Origin: an uncultured Lachnospiraceae bacterium | Lineage (GTDB): Bacteria > Bacillota > Clostridia > Lachnospirales > Lachnospiraceae | Assembly: GCA_946639085.1 (NCBI GenBank) | Contig: CAMPBP010000128.1 | Location: 1 to 5,005 of the forward strand | Direction: 5' to 3' | DNA: 5,005 nt | In this document: one piece after another, positions 1-5,005 of the stretch | Layout: every line of letters begins with the position of its first letter | Position numbering within the stretch: the stretch's first letter is position 1 | Program-made: the position numbers and the translations under genes | Notes under the pieces: model-generated | Told to the model about the DNA's origin: nothing | The model's input: the letters and a program-made list of their open reading frames with translations, nothing else | Databases searched by the model: none

Positions 1-391
1 CCAATAATTGATCCCAGGTTTTTTCTACCGGCTTTATCATGGCTTTTCTGGCCGGATGATTTTGATCGAATAATAGTTCAATTTCATCATCCACGTATTC
101 GGCAGCCAATCTGTTTATTTGTTTTAGCCTTCTGCTTACGAGCTTTTGAACTGAGGTATCATACTCCTTTTGTGCCAAAGCACATGCAAGAGAACGATTT
201 TCTTTTCTGATATATTCTTCTGTCTTTTCGTTATTCTCATCGTATAGGATATGCAGCATTTGTGCGTGTCCTTTTGACGAGGATATCCTAAGACGCCCTT
301 CGGGTACGTCGACAAGAGCTTTTTCAACCGTCTTTATAATCTTTTCAAGTCTTTCTTTTTCTTCACAAAGCATTTCCTTTAAACCAATCAT
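1..391 (-). CDS. N-terminal part of an uncharacterised protein, cut by the left window edge
   Basis: Reading the minus strand from the ATG at 391-389 gives 130 uninterrupted codons to the window edge. An AAAGGAG ribosome binding site sits 6 bases upstream (396-402), so the start is well supported. The protein begins MIGLKEMLCEEKERLEKIIK, a charged stretch likely to form a coiled coil over about residues 4-27. It continues through VPEGRLRISSSKGHAQM (about 29-45), YIRKENRSLACALAQKEYD and a basic segment around LVSRRLKQINRLA, ending near PVEKTWDQLL. From memory, this pattern (PEGxLRIS, then IxKxNxxLAxxLAxKxY, then PVExTWxQ) resembles a hypothetical family common in Lachnospiraceae, whose C-terminal half looks nuclease-like (PD-(D/E)XK type). 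That half would lie outside the window, so no function is assigned. It is transcribed away from the central operon. Confidence 0.85.
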   Translation of the reverse strand, partial: MIGLKEMLCEEKERLEKIIKTVEKALVDVPEGRLRISSSKGHAQMLHILYDENNEKTEEYIRKENRSLACALAQKEYDTSVQKLVSRRLKQINRLAAEYVDDEIELLFDQNHPARKAMIKPVEKTWDQLL

Positions 392-413
392 GATTATCTC
401 CTTTCATAAATAG

Positions 414-441
414 ATAATAGTTTCACTTTTACTGCCTTAAA
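414..441 (-). promoter_or_regulatory. possible promoter of the leftward uncharacterised gene
   Basis: On the minus strand a TATTAT box (419-414, five of six matches to TATAAT) lies 16 bases downstream of a poor -35 candidate TTTAAG (441-436). It sits just ahead of the AAAGGAG ribosome binding site of the leftward gene. The -35 match is weak and AT-rich DNA gives such boxes often, so this is only a candidate. Confidence 0.25.
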
Positions 442-458
442 TACATAAACGCCAACGA

Positions 459-489
459 GAGCAGGAAATAGGCAAAATACTTCCTGCTC
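459..489. repeat. perfect 9-bp inverted repeat with 13-base loop
   Basis: GAGCAGGAA (459-467) is mirrored exactly by TTCCTGCTC (481-489) around a 13-base AT-rich loop. On the plus strand the stem is followed by AAAAA and on the minus strand by TCGTTGG, so neither strand has the T-run of an intrinsic terminator. It lies between the leftward gene and the weak small ORF at 488-697 and overlaps that ORF's stop codon. It could be an RNA hairpin in the leader of the leftward gene, an operator, or a degenerate terminator. Confidence 0.6.
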
Positions 490-697
490 AAAAAGCTTGT
501 TTCGAGAAATGGGCAGAATTTCTCCCTATTTGCAGCATTTCTTTGATCTGTATTGTTCCCTTGATCTGCAGTATTTCTAAACACCTGATAAGTAAGGTAA
601 GAGCGATAAAAAACTCATCGCAGATTAAAATGATTAACAAGAATTGTTTAGAACTGTTACGAGTATAACATGGGTACGGATTTATCTTCAAGCACAT
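488..697 (-). CDS. weakly supported 69-residue ORF with hexapeptide repeat
   Basis: The ATG at 697-695 is preceded on the minus strand by GGGAGGTAAAT, a good ribosome binding site about five bases away. The 69-residue product begins MCLKINPYPCYTR. It has a partly hydrophobic middle (FLLIILICDEFFIALTLLI, about residues 19-37) and then three in-frame six-residue repeats, LQIKGT, IQIKEM and LQIGRN (43-60), before a TGA stop. I recognise no family. The ribosome binding site and repeat favour coding. The AT-rich setting and atypical composition (four Cys, one Asp split charge pattern, no known domain) argue against. It may be a chance ORF or the remnant of a decayed gene. Confidence 0.22.
   Translation of the reverse strand: MCLKINPYPCYTRNSSKQFLLIILICDEFFIALTLLIRCLEILQIKGTIQIKEMLQIGRNSAHFSKQAF
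518..571 (-). repeat. three degenerate 18-bp tandem repeats
   Basis: Three consecutive 18-bp units (571-554, 553-536, 535-518, read on the minus strand) share the core C(T/A)GCA(G/A)AT(C/A) followed by a purine-rich half. The first two share CAGATCAA exactly. On the plus strand the same array shows GCAGNATTTCT three times, at 513-523, 532-542 and 568-578. In the minus-strand frame the units read as the hexapeptides LQIKGT, IQIKEM and LQIGRN. The period is a multiple of three, which fits either a small coding repeat or a short DNA tandem duplication. Confidence 0.5.
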
Positions 698-744
698 ATT
701 TACCTCCCATCCCGTAGCAAGATTTGCAATTTATTTAAGCAATA

Positions 745-775
745 TTGATTTAGAGGCACACTTTGGTTTTATGCT
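745..775 (+). promoter_or_regulatory. possible promoter of the MATE-arabinofuranosidase-esterase operon
   Basis: TTGATT (745-750) resembles a -35 box and TATGCT (770-775, four of six matches) a -10 box, but the 19-base spacing is longer than ideal. Transcription would start near 782, which would place the 20-bp palindrome at 786-805 at the very beginning of the transcript. It is the best candidate I see ahead of the operon, but neither box is strong. Confidence 0.35.
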
Positions 776-785
776 ACCATTTAAG

Positions 786-805
786 TCGGTAAATCCTTTT
801 ACCGA
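786..805. promoter_or_regulatory. perfect palindrome in operon leader, candidate operator
   Basis: TCGGTAAA (786-793) and TTTACCGA (798-805) are exact inverted copies separated by TCCT. The site lies 10 bases before the GGAG ribosome binding site of the MATE gene and just downstream of the possible promoter. Such symmetry at this place suggests the operator of a dimeric repressor. The GTAAA/TTTAC core recalls LacI-family half-sites, but the four-base spacer is not the usual LacI centre, so the regulator family is not assigned. The RNA would also form an 8-bp hairpin near the ribosome binding site. No regulator gene is present in the window. Confidence 0.6.
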
Positions 806-815
806 ATTGTTTTTT

Positions 816-819
816 GGAG
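816..819 (+). promoter_or_regulatory. ribosome binding site that fixes the MATE start
   Basis: GGAG (816-819) is six bases from the ATG at 826-828. An upstream in-frame TTG at 814-816 would overlap this site, so the ATG is the real start and the MATE protein has 472 residues. Confidence 0.8.
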
Positions 820-825
820 ATTTAT

Positions 826-2244
826 ATGAAATACAAGTTTTTTGGAAAAGAACCTCATTTTTACGGAAACGTATTTACTCTGGCACTTCCGATTGCAGCA
901 CAAAGCCTTATAACCATCGGCGTTAACATGCTCGACAACATAATGGTGGGAAGTCTGGGCGACACCGCTCTTTCGGCAGTTTCCCTTGCAAACTCTTTTA
1001 TCGGAATCTATCACATCTTCTGCATGGGCCTGGGAATGGGCGCATCGGTACTTGTTTCAAGATATTACAGTATGAAGAAAAGTGGCGACGAGCCCGAGAA
1101 CGCCGACAGAGCGTTAAAACAGACCGTCAGCCTGATGCTTCGCCTGGCGCTTTCCCTTGCTCTCATATTTGCCCTTGCAACCGCGATCGTACCTGAGACA
1201 CTCATGAAGATGTACACACAGGAAACTCCGATCATCGCCCTGGGAATCGACTATTTTGAATGGTCGGTGGCTTCCTACTTCTTTACCGGTGTTTCACTTA
1301 CATCCACCATCGCCTTAAGAAGCGTGCGAGAAGTAAGATATCCGCTCTTTGTATCCATCGGAGCCTTCTTCGTTAACCTCGGTGCAAACTATACCTTCAT
1401 CTTCGGTAAGTTCGGCGCTCCCAGAATGGAAGTTGCGGGTGCTGCGCTGGGTACCCTCATCGCAAGAACTTTCGAAGCGGTAATGATAATGTCATATCTT
1501 CTCTTTGTTGACAAAGAGATCGGTTTCGGGATCAAGCATCTTCTTATGAAGACAAGATCCCTCATCTCGGAATACATACGTATTTGTATCCCCGTGCTTG
1601 TAAGTGACGGCATCCTCGCCATAGGTACAAACGCCGTATCAATGATCAACGGACATCTGGGAGAGACTTTCGTTGCGGCAAATGCGGTAACCGCGGTAAC
1701 ACAGCAGCTTTCCACCGTCGTTGTTCAGGGCGTAAGCCAGGCCGGCGCCATCGTAACCGGTCAGACTCTCGGAACCGGCGACAAAGAAAAGACAATGAGA
1801 CAGGGTTATCTTTTCTTCGGACTCGGTCTCGGTCTGGGGCTTATTTCGGCGATATTCATCACTCTTACAAAGAATCCGATCATCGCTTTTTATGCCGGAA
1901 AAGATGCTTCCAGCGGAATCAGCCCCGAAGCCGTGGCAATAGCAAACCAGCTTATGCTTGCAATAAGCTTTATCATAATTTTCCAGGCTACGAACAGCAT
2001 CATGACAAAGGGTGTTCTTCGCGGCGGCGGCGATACAAAGATGTTAATGCTTACCGACAACATCTTCTTGTGGGCCGTTTCGATACCTCTCGGTATTCTT
2101 GCGGGATTCGTTTTCCATCTTCCCGCATTTTGGATATATGTATGTCTTAAATCCGACCAGATCATCAAAACGTTTTGGAGTTTCGGAAGACTGCGTGGGG
2201 GCAAATGGATAAAGAAAATATCTACAGGAAAAACGGAGGGTTAA
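826..2244 (+). CDS. MATE-family multidrug/metabolite efflux transporter
   Basis: This 472-residue integral membrane protein belongs to the MATE family (two MatE domains, NorM/DinF-like), whose members are cation-coupled exporters in the cytoplasmic membrane. The N-terminal half opens with LALPIAAQSLITIGVNMLDN (about 19-38), and Asp37 sits where MATE transporters carry the conserved TM1 acidic residue. VGSLGDTALSAVSLAN follows, then APRMEVAGAALGT (198-210), the usual mark late in the first half. The second half begins around IRICIPVLVSDG (251-262) and contains GVLRGGGDT (397-405), the other family hallmark. The length and about twelve hydrophobic segments match full-length members. The ATG at 826 is chosen from its GGAG site. 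The stop lies 3 bases before the arabinofuranosidase start, and that gene's ribosome binding site is inside this gene's end, so the two are co-transcribed. The substrate cannot be read from sequence; the neighbours suggest a product of plant-polysaccharide breakdown, but a drug exporter is equally possible. Confidence 0.93.
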   Translation: MKYKFFGKEPHFYGNVFTLALPIAAQSLITIGVNMLDNIMVGSLGDTALSAVSLANSFIGIYHIFCMGLGMGASVLVSRYYSMKKSGDEPENADRALKQTVSLMLRLALSLALIFALATAIVPETLMKMYTQETPIIALGIDYFEWSVASYFFTGVSLTSTIALRSVREVRYPLFVSIGAFFVNLGANYTFIFGKFGAPRMEVAGAALGTLIARTFEAVMIMSYLLFVDKEIGFGIKHLLMKTRSLISEYIRICIPVLVSDGILAIGTNAVSMINGHLGETFVAANAVTAVTQQLSTVVVQGVSQAGAIVTGQTLGTGDKEKTMRQGYLFFGLGLGLGLISAIFITLTKNPIIAFYAGKDASSGISPEAVAIANQLMLAISFIIIFQATNSIMTKGVLRGGGDTKMLMLTDNIFLWAVSIPLGILAGFVFHLPAFWIYVCLKSDQIIKTFWSFGRLRGGKWIKKISTGKTEG

Positions 2245-2247
2245 TTA

Positions 2248-3846
2248 ATGGCAAAAGACGCAAAGATCACGATTCATCCCGCCTTTGAAGTCGGCGAGAT
2301 CTCAAGCAGGCTGTTTTCGGCCTTTTTGGAGCCGATTGGCACCATCGTAAACGGAACGATGTTCAATCCCAAACATCCTACCGCCGATGAGCAGGGTTTC
2401 AGAACCGACTTTATCAACGCACTTAAGGACACAAAACTTCCCGCGGTCAGAATGCCCGGAGGAAACTTCGTATCATGCTGGCAGTGGAAAGATTCCATCG
2501 GACCGATGTCCGAAAGAAAGGTTCACTTAGACCTTGCATGGCATCAGTACATCACCAACGAAGTAGGCCATGACGAGTATCTTCAGTGGGCAGAAAAGGT
2601 AAACACCGAACCTCTTTACACCATCAATATGGGAACCGGAACCATGCAGGATGCAATGGATCTTGTGGAGTACACCAATCATCCCGGCGGAACATATTGG
2701 TCCGATCTTCGTAAGAAATACGGTCACGAAGATCCTTACAACGTAAAGATGTGGTATCTGGGAAATGAAATGGACGGCCCCTGGCAGCTGGGCGCATGGG
2801 ATAAGAATCCCGAAGGCTACGGCTGCAAAGTTCTGGAGACATCCAAGGCCATCAAATGGATAGACGAAACAATCGAAACCGCAGTCTGCGGTTCCTCGGC
2901 TCCTTTCATGGAAGGTTTCCCTGTTTGGGACCAGACCGCACTCGACAAATGTTACGACGTTGTCGACTACGTTTCCGTTCATCATTATCACAGTGCACCT
3001 CCCGGAGACATCAAGGCACTTCTCGGCGGTTCGCTCTACTATGAAGACTTCATCAACACCGAAGCAGCAATGATCGATTATGTTCAGTCAAAGCACAGAT
3101 CACCCAAGAAAGTTATGATCTCCTTTGACGAGTACGGCGCAATGGTACGTCCTTTGCAGCCTTTAAATCCCGGATACGGACGATACAACATGGCAAGAAA
3201 CCATTATCGTTTCGATCCCGAAAGAAAGTACATACTTCACGATCCCGACAACATGCCCGACAGACAGTTCCCCGGGGGAGATATGCTTCACGCTCTCTCA
3301 ATGGCATCCATTCAGTTAGCGCTTTTAAGACATGCCGACAGAGTTAAGATCGGATGTATGACCGGAGGCCTTTCGGCACTTGCCGCTTCAAACCACGATC
3401 ATATATGGAAATCCGCTTCTCACTACGCTTATATGCAGCTTATGCAGTATGCAAAGGGCGTTTCACTTGAGACAAAGGTCGACAGCGAAACTTACGACAT
3501 GCCCGGTTATGCCATCGAAGACACTTCACAGTATACGGGTAAAGAAGGCGTTAAATTCATCGATTCCGCAAGCGCATGGGATAAAGAAAACAACCGTCTC
3601 ACAGTATTTGCCATCAACAGAAACGAAGATTCGGATTACCCCCTTACCATCGACGTTAAAGGTTTCGAAGGCTACAAGCCCGTAAAAGCGTTCAAGATGC
3701 GTTCAAACGATTGGGAACTTAAGAATTCCTACGAAAACGAGACGCTTATAGCACCCGTCGAAGAAACAAACTATACATTTGAAAACGGCGAATTCAAACT
3801 TCACATCGAGCCGCTTTCTTGGAACGTATACGTATTTGAAGCATAG
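2248..3846 (+). CDS. GH51-type alpha-L-arabinofuranosidase, intracellular
   Basis: The 532-residue protein has the length and layout of GH51 alpha-L-arabinofuranosidases, which cleave terminal arabinofuranosyl groups from arabinan or arabinoxylan oligosaccharides. Family marks in order are VRMPGGNFVSCWQWKDSIGP (67-86), EPLYTINMGTGT (121-132), WYLGNEMDGPWQLG (169-182) with the acid/base Glu174, VSVHHY (242-247), ISFDEYG (291-297) with the probable nucleophile Glu295, and LRHADRVKIG (360-369). A (beta/alpha)8 barrel is followed by a C-terminal beta domain (roughly 400-532, ending EPLSWNVYVFEA). Both glutamates fall within one residue of those of Geobacillus AbfA (175 and 294, from memory). There is no signal peptide, so it should act in the cytoplasm on imported oligosaccharides. 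The ATG at 2248 has GGAGGG (2235-2240) seven bases upstream. Oddities: the nucleophile motif is FDEYGAMV rather than FDEWNVW, and the usual LAQLVN segment reads MTGGLS, so substrate specificity may differ from typical members. Confidence 0.92.
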   Translation: MAKDAKITIHPAFEVGEISSRLFSAFLEPIGTIVNGTMFNPKHPTADEQGFRTDFINALKDTKLPAVRMPGGNFVSCWQWKDSIGPMSERKVHLDLAWHQYITNEVGHDEYLQWAEKVNTEPLYTINMGTGTMQDAMDLVEYTNHPGGTYWSDLRKKYGHEDPYNVKMWYLGNEMDGPWQLGAWDKNPEGYGCKVLETSKAIKWIDETIETAVCGSSAPFMEGFPVWDQTALDKCYDVVDYVSVHHYHSAPPGDIKALLGGSLYYEDFINTEAAMIDYVQSKHRSPKKVMISFDEYGAMVRPLQPLNPGYGRYNMARNHYRFDPERKYILHDPDNMPDRQFPGGDMLHALSMASIQLALLRHADRVKIGCMTGGLSALAASNHDHIWKSASHYAYMQLMQYAKGVSLETKVDSETYDMPGYAIEDTSQYTGKEGVKFIDSASAWDKENNRLTVFAINRNEDSDYPLTIDVKGFEGYKPVKAFKMRSNDWELKNSYENETLIAPVEETNYTFENGEFKLHIEPLSWNVYVFEA

Positions 3847-3855
3847 GAGAAAGAC

Positions 3856-4710
3856 ATGAGCGATTATACAAGAAGAGTTCCGAAGGAATATTACGAAGCC
3901 GTTGATAACGGCGGAAAACTTGAGGAGATCACATACGATTCGGTGGTTTACTGCGCCGACAAAGCACCGGTGAAAAAGCGTGCCCTTGTGTATCTTCCCG
4001 CAGGATACGACGATAAAACCATTGATGCATACAGAGTTTTATATCTTATGCACGGTGGCGGCGGCAACGAAGAAGAGTTCATTTACGGTCAGGACAGAAG
4101 TCTTTCCCTTCTTCATATCATCGACCACATGATAGCATCCGGCGAGCTTAAGCCCCTCATTATCGTAATGCCCAGCTTCTATTATTCGGATTCTCAGAGC
4201 GCACTCCACGACATAAAAGAAGCGGGAATACTTACAAAGCACTATCACAACGAATTAAGAAACGATCTCATTCCTCTTATCGACAAGAAATACAGAACCA
4301 TTGCGGACCGCGAGCACAGAGCCTTCGGCGGATTTTCCATGGGTTCGGAGACCACCTGGGAAGTTATGCTTAACTGCCTCGATCTTGTGAAAAACTTCAT
4401 GCCCCTTAGCGGCGACTGCTGGATTGTGGAGGAAAAGGGCGGTGCCACATTCCCCGAGAAGACGAGCGAGCTCATGAAGAAATATCTCGAGGACAAAGGC
4501 TTTGCAGATCTTTCCTACAACGTATTCGCATTTACCGGTGACGAGGACATCGCTTTCCCGGCTCTCAGTGCCCAGATCAAATGCATGCTTAAAGACGGCT
4601 GGAACAACGGCCCCGAGAAGGTTTTGAAGTTCGAGTCATGGAAGGAAGGCACCCACTGTTATCAGTACATTTACGAATATATTTACAATATACTCGCCGA
4701 AGTATTCTGA
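3856..4710 (+). CDS. CE1/esterase-D-type esterase (feruloyl or acetyl-xylan esterase-like), intracellular
   Basis: This 284-residue alpha/beta hydrolase is of the putative esterase family (PF00756 type), which includes CE1 feruloyl and acetylxylan esterases. Visible marks are YRVLYLMHGGGGNEEE (59-74), whose HGGGG shapes the oxyanion hole, the nucleophile elbow GGFSMGS (158-164) with Ser161, TGDEDIAF (227-234) supplying the acid (Asp231 most likely, Asp229 possible), and GTHCYQY (265-271) with catalytic His267. The full triad is therefore present. No signal peptide or carbohydrate-binding module is seen, so it should act in the cytoplasm. The ATG at 3856 has an AGGAGA site (3845-3850) overlapping the stop of the arabinofuranosidase gene, with 9 bases between the genes. 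This position suggests removal of feruloyl, coumaroyl or acetyl esters from arabinose-bearing oligosaccharides. The acyl group cannot be determined from sequence; S-formylglutathione hydrolase or another EstD-like role is less likely in this context. Confidence 0.88.
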   Translation: MSDYTRRVPKEYYEAVDNGGKLEEITYDSVVYCADKAPVKKRALVYLPAGYDDKTIDAYRVLYLMHGGGGNEEEFIYGQDRSLSLLHIIDHMIASGELKPLIIVMPSFYYSDSQSALHDIKEAGILTKHYHNELRNDLIPLIDKKYRTIADREHRAFGGFSMGSETTWEVMLNCLDLVKNFMPLSGDCWIVEEKGGATFPEKTSELMKKYLEDKGFADLSYNVFAFTGDEDIAFPALSAQIKCMLKDGWNNGPEKVLKFESWKEGTHCYQYIYEYIYNILAEVF

Positions 4711-4715
4711 ATATA

Positions 4716-4732
4716 AACAGGCATCTCCTGTT
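4716..4732 (+). terminator. weak hairpin after the esterase gene
   Basis: AACAGG (4716-4721) pairs exactly with CCTGTT (4727-4732) around a 5-base loop, beginning 5 bases after the esterase stop. The nearest T-run (TTTTT, 4749-4753) is 16 bases away, too far for a normal intrinsic terminator. It may stabilise the 3' end of the operon mRNA instead. Confidence 0.25.
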
Positions 4733-4768
4733 GCGAAATGTCAAAGACTTTTTAGTACCACAATTTAC

Positions 4769-4799
4769 TATAAACAAAGGCGCCGGATGTCCGACGCCT
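4769..4799 (-). terminator. intrinsic terminator for the LysM gene, possibly bidirectional
   Basis: The arms AGGCGTCGG (minus strand from 4799) and CCGGCGCCT (ending at 4778) form a GC-rich stem with one internal mismatch and a tight four-base loop. On the minus strand the stem is followed by TTTGTTTATAGT, a fair U-rich tail, about 70 bases after the stop of the LysM gene. On the plus strand the tail is GTCTGCAGTTT, which is poor, but the stem could still help stop the operon transcript between these convergent genes. Confidence 0.6.
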
Positions 4800-4812
4800 G
4801 TCTGCAGTTTAA

Positions 4813-4866
4813 TATGGTATCATATCATGTGTTACTGACATATGATCATGTTCATCATACACCATA
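4813..4866. repeat. long imperfect dyad between convergent genes
   Basis: An inner stem pairs ATCATGTG (4824-4831) with CATATGAT (4839-4846), with one G-U type pair and a 7-base loop. An outer stem pairs TATGGT (4813-4818) with ACCATA (4861-4866) exactly, leaving the sequence between partly unpaired. It lies directly after the LysM stop codon and before the GC-rich terminator. It has no T-run of its own and is very AT-rich. Confidence 0.4.
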
Positions 4867-5005
4867 CTAATACCTTATTACTTGTCCAGCTCTTATTCTG
4901 TTTTTGTCAGGTATGTTATTTACATCGACCAGATGTTGGACTGATGTATTGAATCTACGCGCAATCCTACTTAAACTGTCACCTTTTTTTACTGTATAAG
5001 TTCCT
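4867..5005 (-). CDS. C-terminal LysM domain of a cell-wall-binding protein, cut by the right window edge
   Basis: Read on the minus strand, 45 codons from the edge to the TAG at 4869-4867 encode a complete LysM domain. It begins GTYTVKKGDSLSRIARRFNT, continues SVQHLVDVNNIPDKNRI, and ends RAGQVIRY, matching the YxVxxGDSLxxIAxxF...L..xNxI...xIxxGQxI pattern of this peptidoglycan/chitin-binding fold. The protein stops two residues after the GQVI strand, so LysM is the C-terminal module. The N-terminal part, which would define the enzyme, is outside the window. In Lachnospiraceae such terminal LysM domains are often attached to GH25 lysozymes, NlpC/P60 or other wall hydrolases, or to spore-coat proteins. 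It is convergent with the operon, shares the intergenic terminator region, and is probably functionally unrelated. Confidence 0.88.
   Translation of the reverse strand, partial: GTYTVKKGDSLSRIARRFNTSVQHLVDVNNIPDKNRIRAGQVIRY

Noticed and set aside
459..489. Inverted repeat as an intrinsic terminator
   Set aside because: No T-run follows the stem on either strand.
513..578. GCAGNATTTCT repeats as a CRISPR array
   Set aside because: Units are only 11-18 bp, degenerate and lack spacer-sized gaps; no cas genes are nearby.
814..825. In-frame TTG at 814 as an alternative start for the MATE gene
   Set aside because: It overlaps the GGAG ribosome binding site that is ideally spaced for the ATG at 826.
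1993..2040. GGC-rich run in the MATE gene as a simple-sequence repeat
   Set aside because: It encodes the conserved RGGGDT motif of MATE proteins, so protein function explains it.
1389..2204. Two open frames of about 105 residues on the minus strand within the MATE gene
   Set aside because: They lie opposite conserved MATE segments and encode nothing recognisable.
2527..2991. 154-residue open frame on the minus strand inside the arabinofuranosidase gene
   Set aside because: The plus strand carries clear GH51 motifs throughout, and the minus product has no recognisable domain; it is a by-product of codon bias.
4589..4838. Short overlapping open frames on both strands at the esterase 3' end
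   Set aside because: They overlap the esterase catalytic-His region or the hairpin region, and have no family features.

Overview
The window looks like a chromosomal segment of a plant-fibre-degrading Clostridia/Lachnospiraceae bacterium (Butyrivibrio, Pseudobutyrivibrio or a relative). This is inferred from strong GGAG-type ribosome binding sites, codon use rich in AGA, GGA, CTT and ATC, AT-rich intergenic DNA, and the gene content. No marker gene fixes the genus.

Layout, left to right. Positions 1-391 (minus strand) hold the N-terminal 130 residues of an uncharacterised protein that runs off the left edge. Positions 392-825 are an AT-rich divergent intergenic region. It contains a 9-bp inverted repeat, a weakly supported 69-residue minus-strand ORF with a hexapeptide/18-bp repeat, a possible promoter, and a perfect 20-bp palindrome just before the next gene. 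Positions 826-4710 hold three tightly packed plus-strand genes with gaps of 3 and 9 bp: a MATE-family efflux transporter, a GH51-type alpha-L-arabinofuranosidase, and a CE1/esterase-D-type esterase. Positions 4711-4866 are a convergent intergenic region with a strong hairpin terminator. Positions 4867-5005 (minus strand) hold the last 45 residues of a protein that ends in a complete LysM domain.

The three central genes look like one operon for intracellular processing of arabinose-decorated, probably feruloylated, plant oligosaccharides. Neither enzyme has a signal peptide. The esterase would remove an ester group (feruloyl or acetyl) and the GH51 enzyme would release an arabinofuranosyl or related sugar. 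The co-transcribed MATE protein could export a released aromatic acid or another by-product; this last step is inference. No sugar importer or regulator lies in the window. The GH51 protein keeps both catalytic glutamates but departs from the family in several active-site motifs, so its exact substrate is uncertain.
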